Source of the DNA: Apostichopus japonicus
Lineage: Eukaryota > Echinodermata > Holothuroidea > Aspidochirotida > Stichopodidae
NCBI RefSeq assembly: GCF_037975245.1
Contig: NC_092580.1
Coordinates: 15,944,001 to 16,008,000 of the forward strand
Length of the DNA: 64,000 nt
Direction of reading: 5' to 3'
The notes under the pieces: model-generated
What the model was told of the DNA's origin: nothing
What the model saw: the letters and a program-made list of their open reading frames with translations, nothing else
Database searches by the model: none
Position numbers and translations under genes: made by a program
Part shown: positions 44,968 to 56,715 of the stretch, one piece after another
How the letters are laid out: each line of letters starts with the position of its first letter
Position numbering within the stretch: the stretch's first letter is position 1

Positions 44968-47900
44968 TTACTTAACAGAAGAGAGATATTTGTTTATACA
45001 AACCATTTTAAGAGCTTCTACTAGCTTTGCGGCATCAGGCGATGCAAGATCGACATACTCCTTTGGAAAGCCATAGGTAAGGTAAGGGCTTGGCTGGACA
45101 TGACCTGGGCTGTCCACGTAGAGAAACACGTTCTATCATCGAAAAGAAAAAACAAGAACAGATACTAACGACATGAACAGTTTTAAATCAACAACTCAGG
45201 AAGCATGAAAATGAAACTTGTAACCACAATTTCCGTAACTTTGTTGTGGCGGCTCGTGTGAACCTCTGCTGTTCGCAGGGAATAATTTAGCATTCAAAGT
45301 TTTTGTCGCAGTTTTTGAAGTTTGTCTCTCCTAAAATACTACGGTTCCTGCGTACAATAAATGCTAGAGACAGTTTTGCACTTGTGTAGCAGTTTGAACA
45401 TGTTGAATAGCATGTATGCGATGAGAGATTCGATAAATTATTCCATAATGTACCCTTTTTAGCTATTACAGTATTGTTCACTAATGAAACTTGCGGCAGC
45501 AACAACCTTTAAAACTCAGGGCTCAGACATAGATGTACAATTTGAATACAACTCAATGTAAGAAACATGGTCCACTCTGCATGAAACATACTAATTTTGC
45601 CTTCCTTAATAGGCCTTGAAGACTTGCCCCAAACCGTGTGCCCCACTCTGAAAAAGTTAACTTTCCGTTGATTGCAAGTGAAGTTTTCTTCTTGTCGCTA
45701 CAAAATGCAGACATTAATGAAACGTGATACCTTGTTATTGTTTACCTAGACCTGTAATGTCCATCACTGCTATGCACACTTTGTTGTGGGTATTGACCGT
45801 AGCTGTATGTATTGACTTTACACTAGTGTCTAATTACCGAAGGTAGCAAGCTGTGTGTATTTTCTGGGATCAATGGTGGTGTCTTCTGATACACTTCATT
45901 CGAAACTAGGTCAGATTACCGGCATGAGACGTTTCTTTGAATGCGAGTCTTCACACCCTTCAATAGGCCTTGATTGAAGTTCTTTTGCTATCCATGATAG
46001 AGGTTTCATATGTAGGCAAACTCTGTGAAAAGCAATTTGTTTGGTGCATGCTGCAAAATACTATAGAGCACACTAGGACTGGAATAAACCCGCAGTAAAG
46101 ATGTCTTTTTTCATGGCAACATGAATTTAATAACCTATTTACTTTTTTTTTATTTATCCATAATCCCTAACTATATTAATTTCTATTCAAGCCACAAATC
46201 AAATGTCTTCAACTTCTGTGCATTTCATTCCCATAGTATTCTTAATGATAATTTTCTACTAAAAGTCACCCGAGGTTGAACCTGGGTACAAGAACCAAAA
46301 CGAATTAATCTACTCACAACACCAGTGGCCTAATACATTGACAGTGTTACACTTTCAAGTGTTGTTTCATGAGCAACTTTGAATGGAATGGATAATACAC
46401 ATGATCTTGCTCAACGGCTAATAAGAGTTCTTCATAATATGTCAAAATAAAATAAAACTGTTAGCAAACTGCTTTATCCACTAAAGAGCCTGTGTAAGAG
46501 AATGTGTAAAAGTAAGTTGGCCTGACGTTTCGATCCTAGCAGGATCTCCTTCAGGGGATTTAAACAAAAATGAAAAAATGAAAAAGAGATCCTGCTAGGA
46601 TCGAAATGTTAGGCCAACTTACTTGTACACATAGTATAATATGTGTAAAAAAAGAAGATAGGCCTTGATCACACATATCTTTACATGGTAAAATTAGCTG
46701 CAAGTAAAATAACCTTACCAAGTATTAAAATGACTGACAAAATGGGCTACCCCAATCCATATGTACAAAGTAAGCTAGGTCTTTGTACAACTACCATGGA
46801 AGTTTTCATTAGGATATGGTTAAATTGTGTTTTTGTCATTTAAGTTGAAACAAAGTTTAAAATGTGTATCTGTTGTATGTGAGTGCAAAGAATATTTGTG
46901 TATACTTTTTTGTTTCATTTTTTCCTCGAATACAGTTTTATAGAGCTTAAGAATATTGTAATCTGTCTTAAATGCTTGTGATTATCTGCATTAATGAGAA
47001 ACGTAAAAAGAGACAATCCCTAAAATCCTTTCAGGGACCGAAAAATTTGCATCAAATAATTTTTTTCAAATTGTCTACTTAACCTTTGCATTAAAAGTTA
47101 TATTTTAAACTGAAAAATACATCTCACTAATGGAGAAATCTGACGAGCATTTTAATCCTTCATGAATAATTAGCTAAGATCTTGGATTCATTTGTTCTTT
47201 TCCATATTTGAGTAAACGGAAGTGTCGACTGTTTCTTCTAAAAGCTTATTGTGCAATCAAATTTAAAACCAGATCACACCACACAGATACGTGAACCCAA
47301 AAGTAAATGTCAAGGTGTTGCATATATGTATTACAACAGATGTAAAATGCCTCAAGAAATTGGTATTCTTCACAAAAAAAACCCCCAAAAAAAGGGCTTG
47401 TGAGTGTGCATTAATCAGAAACTCCCCTTAAAGCCTTATATTTGCATCAAATATGAGTCAAATTGTCTACTCAAACTTTGCTTTGTTGCATGTGCGTTAC
47501 AACATATGTAAAGTGCCTCAAGAAATTGGTATTCTTCACCAAGAAAGGCTTGTGAGTGTACATCCCTTAAAGCCTTTCATTTGCATCAAATATGAGTCAA
47601 ATTGTGTACTTAAACTTTGGCTTGTTACAAGTGTGTTACAACATATGTAAATTAACTCAATAAATTTATGTTCTTGAAACACAGCAAAGGACAAAATAAT
47701 CACTTAGGCCAACAACACTTTCATATTTCACTGGGGTACACTAATATACAAACAATGGTCAGGACTTAAGTTGCTATGGTAATTATGTATGTATTTAGGC
47801 TAAGTAAAACATGAATAATTATACCAGTTTTGTTTTTGCCAAGAGAGAAGGGTCATAAATAAACATAAAACAGGGACAGTTTTACTCTTACTACCAACCT

Positions 47901-50900
47901 CTTCTTGTGGTCCATCAGAAAACAGCTCATTCCAGTCACAGAGGAGAGAATCAGTCACTCCCCCAAATGGATTAAAATCAATGAGAATGATGTCATTCTG
48001 TAATAAGAAAATATAATGTATTGGAATGGATAGATATTAATGAGCCAAACGAGAGCAATACCACCCCACATAAGGAGTAAACCTGGAAATTTAAGAAATT
48101 AATAAAAACAAATTTATCATAGGTTCCAAAGTTTCATGAAAATTGTATCATTTAAAATATTTATAATGGTATAACAGCTTTACTTTGCATAACCAGTTCA
48201 ATACTTTTGCACATGAGATTTGGACATCCACTATTAGACTAATCTGCCAGACTTACCTGTGAGTCTGACAGTACATTTAACCATGAGAGTTGGCTGGTGT
48301 GGTTTTACAGTAGGGATGCACTGGATATCCGGTCCGGCCGGACTACCCGGCCGGATAGTGAGGAATTATCCGGTTCCGGTTCCGGCCGGATATTTTTCAA
48401 AATCCGGCCGAATCTTTTTCAAAATCTGGCCTGAATTATTCCTTAAAAAGGTGTTGGTATTAACTTATATCAATGTAAACTATTTCCAAAAACTTAATAA
48501 AAACATTCAAAGTAAGGAAAAATTAGGTTTAACATGTTTAATTTAATTTTCTCAATGGTCTGACCCACTGTTTCTAAAGGTCAACCAAAATAATACAACT
48601 AATGTAATAATATGAAGCTATATACATCAAAAACAGTTTGCAGTGAAATCATTTCTTGCAGCCTTCATCACTTTAATATTGTGCAGTTAAATTAGACCAT
48701 TCATATACTTATCAGTCAAAATACTTAAGTGTTCTAATGAACATTCAATTCCATTTTATTTTTAAAGGATAGATAAAAGATAGATAAGAAGTTCCTTCCA
48801 CTACTGGAAAGATACAATGCTTTTTATTTTTTTATTTTACAGATAATATTGCAGTGTAAAAATTTGTTACCAAATAATGAATAATAAAAGACAATTCTAA
48901 TTCCAGATAGTAGTGTTATTACAACAATTAAATAATCTTTTTATTCAGTATATATAAAGTATGAGATTTGTGAAATGTAGCTTCCCGTTTTAAAACAAAC
49001 TTCATACTGTAGGTAGTATGCAGTATTTTTCCAGCAAACAAATTTACATACGGTACTGTATCAAGCTTGTCAACAATTATATTGTAGTTATTTTATTATT
49101 TATGTAGATTACACCACTTCAAGTCATATTTAAGCTCATAAATGGGGTCTTAATTTCACCTTCTTTATAATATGCGTATACCTCACCTAAGATTTGCTCC
49201 TTGTTTCATACTTCTACTTCTTATTAATGATTTTCTTTTGTGTAATGAAAAAATCCGGTTCCGGCCGGATTTTATCCAGCAGGATTTCATGTACTATCCG
49301 GCAAAATCCAGTTCCGGCCGGATCCAAAAATTTGGATCCGGTGCATCCCTATTTTACAGAGTATTACATGAGAACGTGTCATCAAGTCTAGTACTGCCAT
49401 ATTTTTATTGCTACATGCTCTCAATCAAATTGTTGTTTTGCCACATGGTCTTGATATATAAGGCTAGATGCTATACCTAGGGTATCATTACTACATGGTC
49501 TCATACCACCTGGTCTTTGTGCTATCAGACTCAAGACTGGATACTACATATGTCTTGTGCTACAAGACACAAGACCAGATGTTACCTATGGTCTCATTCT
49601 TCATGGTCTTGTGCTACAAGACACAAGACCAGATGTTACCTATGGTCTCATACTACATGGTCTTGTGCTACACACTCATATATGGCCACATGCTACTGTA
49701 CATTGTCCCATGCCACTTGGTGTTGTGCTGTAAGATTGTGCTGCATTACTACATAAGGTCTCATTGTTACATGGTCTCCTGCCACCTAGTCCTGTACTAC
49801 ACGACTAAAAGCTAGATGCTATATATGGTCTCCTGCCACCTAGTCCTGTACTACACGACTAAAAGCTAGATGCTATATATGGTCTCCTTTGCTACTTGGT
49901 CTCACATGGCATGGTATTGTGCTACATAGTCTTAAACAATATGGCTGTGTGCTACATTGCTGCATGTGACATGGTCTCCACCTGGTCTTGTTCTACAAGA
50001 CTCCTGACAGGATGCTACCTATGGTCTCATATTACATGGTCTCATATCACCTCATAAGGCCGAAGGCTATATATGGTCTCCTTGCTACATGGTCTCATAC
50101 TACATGGTTTGGTGCTACATATTAAAGCTATATGGCTGTATGCTACCTTGCTGTCTGCTACATGGTCTAATGCTATCAGATCTCATACTTTATGCCGTAT
50201 AGTCACATACCACATGGTCTCATGCAACATGGCCGTGGGGCAGCATGGTTGCATGACACATGTTATATGACACATGTTATAAGCCAAATACAAAATTGGA
50301 CACGGTATGATGACAGTGTGACACACACAAACAAACACTTCACAAATTTGTTCTATGATATGTTTATAGTTTCACTTTGCTCTATAAAACAACAGAAGGC
50401 AGTCAAAACACCTGTTTTCACATCTGTTGAAAATTTGGCTATTAGGCAATGTATATATGAATGATAACCATGCATGCATTACCATAAACTTAACTCTTCT
50501 TTTGCAGTTGGCAAGTACTGTAGTACTTTCAAAAGTCAAAATTTGCATTCCAGATCTCAAGAAGATATTCAAACTGTGCATATATATGCGTATATTTGTT
50601 TTCTGTGTTTGTACAGACAAACTAGATATTGAGAGAGTTTGACAGTAAAGTGCCAGCGTTAATATTCTAATAACCATTGAAGATGCTCTGAAAGGAAATA
50701 AATAAAGGACAAAGCTAGAGAATCTATTGTCTCAAAACCGTGTCACACATATAGAGTGGAATATATTAACTCTGAGCTGCTTAGGTATGCATGAGATGAA
50801 AAATAAGGGTTCGAGGCAAAAGAATATCAGTAAAATCATGACAAATAAATAAGAATTTCGAATTATATGTAATAATGTGAAATGTAATTTGAACTTGATC

Positions 50901-53900
50901 TGCTTTACATTATCAAATATTTACCTTTTCTCTTCTGTAAATATCAAACACATCTGGCAACATAAGTAGAAAAGAAAAGGAGAATATAGGTCGGTTGAAG
51001 TATTGATCTGTTTTATAAAACAGAATGACATATATGCTACAACAACAACAAAACACACCCAAGTGTTACGATTTCATCTCACAGCAAGTTAAATATTTAC
51101 AAAAGAAAATGACTTTGGAAAAATGAAGAAGGAACACTTACAACTTGTATCAAAGAATTTGGAACAAATAAATTTATCAAAGAAGGCCTCTATTTCTTCT
51201 TGTATTTCTGCTGCGTGTGAAGCAACTGTATCATAGTAGGTTGATGTTTCTCTCTGAGATATACCTAGCATAGAAAATGTAAAAGAAATATTGATAATCC
51301 TTCCAAAATGGTCAAAGTAAAAAATTGTTTGAAAGAGCAATATGATGAGGGAACTATGTTACTATCGAAAGGTATTTTGGCTTGTCTGGTATACCCTCCC
51401 CTCCCCCACCCCCTCCCCCACCCCTTCCCCCCAGCAAAGACATGGTATTATAGGGATTGCCAGAATTTGAATAAGTTTCTATGAAACTTCCTGCCTGGTT
51501 TGCTTTCAGTGACAAAGTAATGTTTCTGTATCCTCATACATGTTATATTTTCTACAATTGTAATATGAGTTCTGCTTAGACATTCTTTATTCTCACCATG
51601 TTATTTGTTCTGCATTACTGATTTGATATGATAAATAAGTCACATACCTACTATAGAATCGTTCTTCACAAAAACTCGAAATTCCATACTTGGATTGATT
51701 TCCATCCATTTCCGCAGGATGAGCTGTGGTATTAAAATAGACTAACGTTAGAAAGCAAACTGTTACCTGCCATTATACACTATTATGACATTAAATAGAC
51801 AGATATATTCAAAAGTCTATTATGACTAGTGAAACAATTACCTTGTAGTAACAGGCATGATTTAAAGTGACTGGCTCTTTTCTTGGTTTCATTTATTTTG
51901 TTTTAGATGTCCCAATGAATGCTAAACAGCATTCGAAAGTCTACAATTACTGTCAAAACAAACGTGACCATCTAGCATAGACAGACAGTCTTTTTTATGG
52001 AAGGTGGAATCGAAAGCTCTACACATCTTCTCCTCAATAAAAGAATCATGGAGTTGTTACCATTATTACTTTATTCCACTTCACCTACTCTTCACTTCAG
52101 TTTAATTCATCGGTGAAATTCATCCAAAATAAAGATAAAAGTATTTATAAAGAAAACTACACATATAGAACAGAAAGACAAATACCAACATTAAGATATA
52201 ACATAAAGTTACAGATAATAATTTCAAAACTTTGTGCTTCTGTTTAAATAAATTTGCAGCACATTAAAGAAAATATCTACTCTGTATTTTGGCACATTTC
52301 TTTAAACTTTTGTTTTGCAACTAGGCTAATTCTAGCTGAATCAGTAACAAAATGTTACTTCAAGACAAAGGGTACATTAGATAACCAGGGGGATTAACCT
52401 TACCTCATATCTGAGATCATCCTTACTTTGATTCTCACAAAGTTCAAATCTAAAAAAAGAGAAAAGAAAAAGAATGAAACAAGTGATCTAATAAAGTCTT
52501 GTTCAGGTAAATTTTATTTCAACAAAACCATCTAGCTTTAAATTCACTCTTTTGTTGAAAGCACTTCATTCCCCCCCCCCCCCCAAAAAAAAACAAAACT
52601 GATGACCAACAATATTTTAAAGAACCATGCCTCCAGTAAGGCAATCTCTAAGTCAAAGAAAATATAGATCAAGTTATAGATTTCATAAATGTGTTTTAGA
52701 AATTATTTCACCGAGAAACATGATGGGCTTACTCATAAATCAAAGGGCCTAGCACTGCTAATGTATTAGTGGCCATTCTGTGGTATGTGGGACGTATCAT
52801 TGCTGACAACTTAGTTGTACATGCAGCTGCTATAGACTTGCATGCTAGCTCAGTGCAGGATTATCCAATATGCCGATGAGGGAAGTGCCTAGGGGCATCC
52901 AAGGTCCAGGGCCCCCTAAATCCATGAATAAGTCCAGGAAACATGAAACAGTTTTCTATTTTGGGGGTCATAGCTCCAGAATGAAGTAAGAGCGACAGGG
53001 GACAGGAATATGATGCCTTAGGGTCCCACAGGGGTGTTAATCTGGCACTTTACAGGCTTACCAGGAAACCTATCAATAAAACTAAACAAGGAAGGTACTC
53101 AAATACAAGAATTCAAAATCCCTGGCAAACATGAGTGAGTACTGAAAGACTAGACTAAATTCCACCAGCTTTGAGAAACAGATCAATAGTCTTAACTTTG
53201 CACAAGAGACTAGCAACTTGGCTCATGTGTGCTCACTTCTTAATTTCTGTTAGATGAGACAAACGAACAAGGAACAGAAGAAGATTCACAGAAAATATTT
53301 AAAGACAAAACTGAGCGCTTACGGCATTGTCAGATCGTGAGTTACAAAATCTGAGCTCTTGAGTAAGATAAATATCTCGTTGAAATTGTAACTTCTTAGA
53401 GTGTTTCCCGCTGCTATCCATGCTGCATCCTAGAGGTAGCACAAAGATAAAAGATACTACTAATAACATTCATGGACACAAATATCTACCTGGGTTGGAA
53501 TATTAATTAAACAAATGTAAACAGTATGTTTTGATACTCTGTTCACAAGGTGACACTCAAAGACAAAAGTACATATATACTAAACTCTGGGGTGTCATTA
53601 GTGTAAGGAAGAAGGACAAAGGACGAGTGCCATCTAAGGTATTTAATACAGTAAAGGTTAAAGGTAAATACAGACCTAACTTTTGCCAAAAATTTCTTGT
53701 TAATTTGTCTGGAATTTCTTTTAAGATCATCAGCAGAAGCAAAGAAGGTTGTTCTCCAAAAATTTGGTGTTATCAAAAGTTATGTCAAAAGCTTGTTTGT
53801 CTAACATAGAAACAAAGTTGTCTCGGATCTCCAGATAAGCTTTAATACTCAAGGTTGCAATGTCATTACTGGAATGTTCAAATAGCAATGACTCAGATCT

Positions 53901-55728
53901 ATTGTAAATCTAAAATTGTATCGGAGGGGTGTGGTGGGATGGGAGGGGGGAGGGGAGTTAGTTCTCTGGGGAGGGGTTAACAGATTCATTATACTGACTA
54001 TGGTCCCATGGGTCTGCATTTACTCACCTTGGGAGAACTCCAGTTAAGTTTGGGAAACACAGATCCACCCAGGTCTTGAATTTTGTTCTCAATGAGAGAC
54101 TGTAATTCTGGAAACTGTTGCCTCTGTAGAAGAGAAGATACAAGACTAGCTCATTGCAACCATGCAATGCTTGTTGCCACAACTGATCGGCAGTCGGAGA
54201 AGATTAAGAATGTGTTTAGTTTCAGTTTATTTATTTCCAGTATATATTTTTTTAATTTAATTTTTTATAAATTCAAAAAGTACATTACAAAAATTGAAGA
54301 TGAATTAGTAAAAAAGTCATTTAAACATAAAATTAAAATATGAATATTAGTATAGAAAATTAAATATTTAAACACATTTACTAAATATTAAAATTAAAAT
54401 AAAGGTTATAGCAGCTTGGCATACAAATGAATTTTTGTAAGCACATGTTCTGTATTTTTTTAAATAACATCAGTATCAGTTTCTATCAAGAAAGACAAAA
54501 CAATACTGGATTCTTTAGGAGTTATTAGGACAGGGATGTATTTATCATTATGTTTTATCACAAACCTTTGCTTGTACATTATTTTCTGAATCATCCGAGT
54601 CTCCACTTCCAGAGCTAAAATATGAAGAAGAAAAAATATATTGGAAGAATACTATCTTTCCAACATACTATACACTTTCTCATAAATCAAAAAGAGTATG
54701 ATTATTCATCATTGAATGGATACAACGGTTTAAATGAGAATTAATTAAAGGCTGTGTAAATTAATCAATGATCTTGGTTGGTGTCACTTGTGAGTGAACT
54801 TTTTGTTATCTTTATATTTAACGATTACGTCTTAAGCTGCTAATATCTATGCAAAGAAAGCCAAACAAATAAACTTTCAATTATTCAGGGTCTTTTAACC
54901 ATTTCAGGGACAGTTTTGAATTTACAATAATGATCTGTATGTACAATACCTAGACCTACAGTACATGAAATATGGGGACAATATAAGGATACATGAAATC
55001 CAGGGACTGTCTCTGGTAATCATGGATATTTGCTCACTTTATAGTATGAAAGGTTTGAAGTCTTTTAAAAAAGAAAGCTTACATTAGAAAGGACTGGGTG
55101 TGAGAAGTATTGGATTTTTACACAGATGGCATCATCAAGTTATCTGGTCAATGGTAACCTATTTGACTTGTACCTTTATTGCATGATACAACTAATATGT
55201 TCTAGTATGCTTACCTGTCAGGAAGGTAAATTCCATCTGCCAAAAGGTATGATACAAACTCATCTTCTAAAGGAATAATTTTACTGAAAGGGAAAAGAAA
55301 ATAGGAAAGTTGGAAAATTTCTTATCTGAAAACTAAACACATTAATTCCTCAGTTATGCTTCTACTGGAGAAAACACCACCATGAAGGTTTAATTTATTG
55401 AACATTGGCACAGTTGGTACAATTGGATATGTGCACAACATAACCCTTCATTCTCTTGCTCTCCCCCTGCCTCCCCCTTGGTCAATGAATGGTACCTGAT
55501 TATGACATATATGGCTCTACCTTGAATCCTTTTTAACAACATTCTGACATTCATTGCAGTATTATGCTACTTTAATAAAGCTATAAAGTAAAGAAGCTAC
55601 ATAGGATTAAATGAAAACAAATTGAATGTTGGACATGCTCACCTGGGAATAGAAACATGTTGGAAGCAATTGTACCAAGATGAAAAGCTGCAGTTGAGAA
55701 TGTGCTGTTTTGACATTGGTGATGCCAT
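44968..55728 (-). CDS. CDC123: Cell division cycle protein 123 (eIF2 assembly chaperone)
   Basis: A cytosolic ATP-grasp-fold protein that binds eIF2 gamma and promotes assembly of the eIF2 translation initiation complex. Eleven coding exons on the minus strand: 55643-55728, 55215-55283, 54566-54614, 54028-54123, 53323-53429, 52404-52449, 51648-51723, 51142-51264, 50925-50953, 47899-47997, 44968-45132. All phases agree and give 314 residues; the human protein is about 336. Recognisable family blocks are QHILNCSFSSWY at the N-terminus, GGSVFPKLNWSSP, LLKSSDFVTHD, EFRVFVKN, ISQRETSTYYD, VFDIYRREK, IDFNPFGGVTDSLL (metal/nucleotide-binding DxN), and VQPSPYLTYGFPKEYVDL near the end. The start at 55728 opens the family N-terminus. 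The last 14 or so residues are less certain because ATG-GTTTGT could be a further donor. The low-complexity exon at 54566-54614 (SSGSGDSDDSENN) matches the usual acidic linker. Confidence 0.95.
45610..45959 (+). mobile_element. TTAA-flanked MITE, copy 2
   Basis: A 350 bp relative of the 63049-63406 element, same orientation: left end AGGCCTTGAAGACTTGCCCC, right end GCGAGTCTTCACACCCT. Flanked by TTAA (45606-45609) and TCAA (45960-45963), the latter a one-base decay of TTAA. Lies inside CDC123 intron 10. Confidence 0.8.
46510..46625. repeat. Fold-back inverted repeat
   Basis: Arms of about 39-40 bases (46510-46548 and 46586-46625) are near-perfect reverse complements sharing AAGTAAGTTGGCC and CGATCCTAGCAGGATCTC, around a 37 bp A-rich spacer. 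Each arm also contains the inner palindrome GATCCTAGCAGGATC. It could be a fold-back transposon end pair or two oppositely inserted repeat fragments. Confidence 0.75.
47320..47655. repeat. Imperfect tandem duplication, about 140-166 bp unit
   Basis: Blocks GCCTCAAGAAATTGGTATTC (47349 and 47515) and TTTGCATCAAATATGAGTCA (47441 and 47580) recur in the same order, with an older related block near 46990-47090. Non-coding; inside CDC123 intron 10. Confidence 0.7.
48311..49351. mobile_element. 1.04 kb hAT-type non-autonomous element
   Basis: Inverted ends TAGGGATGCAC (48311-48321) and GTGCATCCCTA (49341-49351) with exact 8 bp duplications TTTTACAG (48303-48310 and 49352-49359). Both subterminal regions are packed with CCGG/CCGGCCGG words (about 48328-48415 and 49255-49340), which may be transposase-binding repeats; the middle is plain AT-rich DNA. 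No transposase frame. Confidence 0.93.
49390..50290. repeat. Degenerate CTACATGGTCT array, period about 54 bp
   Basis: Dozens of CATGGTCT/CTACATGG words. Clear duplications include a block beginning CTTGTGCTACAAGACACAAG at 49554 and 49608, and one beginning CTCCTGCCACCTAGTCCTG at 49776 and 49830, both 54 bases apart. Open frames across it are incidental. Confidence 0.75.
51265..55642 (-). other. CDC123 introns 1-7, mostly plain
   Basis: Between the small exons the introns are AT-rich with no second gene recognised. Low-complexity tracts include a C/T-rich run near 51395-51433, a 14-C run followed by nine A at 52571-52593, and a G-rich patch near 53928-53985. The 52850-53040 stretch (GGGGCATCC, GGTCCAGGGCCCC) looks like a worn interspersed repeat. 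Confidence 0.5.
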
Positions 55729-56715
55729 AGCGGTTGAGAACTGGAAAATTGCTATTATGAGATAAATTACATCATTTGACATTTGGATTAATTACTGTTT
55801 GGATATGTGTGATAGTCAAAGAACATGAAATGCATTTACAATGGGCTTATGCCTGGCAATGATCGGCTAACATGAGAATAGGTCTTCACAACGAAATAGC
55901 TTACTATACCGCACATTACATTGGCCTAGGCCTAGTCCTACTCCTTGTCGTGCACTAAGTTACTTTTGCAGTTATGAATAGCTTCCATACTCTTTATCTT
56001 ACTAATTTAACTATCAACTGCACCAAAATATGTTATATCATTTTCTTCCTACAAGTACCACTAAAACGTACGATCATCAAAGACGTTGCTTTCGCATTAA
56101 AGCAGTATTAATTCCCCCGAAGTCCAATGTTGCGAATGTTGATGACAAACGTTTGTTTTGGAATCGCGGAACCGGTACCTAATAGACGCATGCCTTTTCA
56201 TGGGCAACTCACGCATTGACTTTGCGTTTAATTTGTTACCTGCAAAACAGATGTAACAGTATTAAGTGTTACCCATTAGGGACATGAAACAGGAGAAAAA
56301 TCAGTCCTTGGATATCACTTAGGCCCTCTGCCGAAACGCTCACCAGTCACTTGCGAACTACCAGAACCAACCATCAATTCAGTCTTTAATCAGAACTTTT
56401 TTGGCATACATTTACCAATGGTAATGATCCAGTAGTAGCTGAAACAACGAACGTATCCAATTCACTTCTGCAAATAACATTAGGCCTAGTTTCACGAAAA
56501 TTGCTTCTGTAATCATGTACCATGATTTGATTTAGACCTTAGAAGTCTGCGGTGTCGGCTCAAGTAGTGGTAAGTTTTGACATACAGTATACAGTACTAC
56601 GTTGAACCATATTTATTCGCATAACAAACTGAGAAAATCTTACCATGTAACTAAGAGCTTTCATTCTTTTTTCTCTCTTCTTTGTTTCTAATGTTAGAAT
56701 GATGTTGCTGCCATG
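55729..56715. promoter_or_regulatory. Shared upstream region of CDC123 and VEZT
   Basis: The two genes diverge from this 987 bp interval. On the VEZT side a donor-like GTAAGT at 56570 and a pyrimidine-rich acceptor ending AG at 56696-56697 would define a 128 bp intron in the 5' UTR. No TATA box is obvious. A bidirectional promoter is inferred from geometry only. Confidence 0.5.

Larger units (their letters stand above)
45133..47898 (-). other. CDC123 intron 10
   Basis: A 2.8 kb intron with a weaker donor (GTTGGT) and an acceptor ending GATGATAG. It holds MITE copy 2 (45610-45959), a fold-back repeat (46510-46625) and an imperfect tandem repeat (47320-47655). Confidence 0.85.
47998..50924 (-). 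other. CDC123 intron 9
   Basis: A 2.9 kb phase-0 intron (donor GTAAAT, acceptor TTATTACAG on the minus strand). It contains the hAT-type element 48311-49351 and the degenerate tandem array 49390-50290. Confidence 0.85.

Noticed and set aside
49517-49815. Open frames of 79 and 115 codons
   Set aside because: Created by the CATGGTCT tandem array in a CDC123 intron on the opposite strand.
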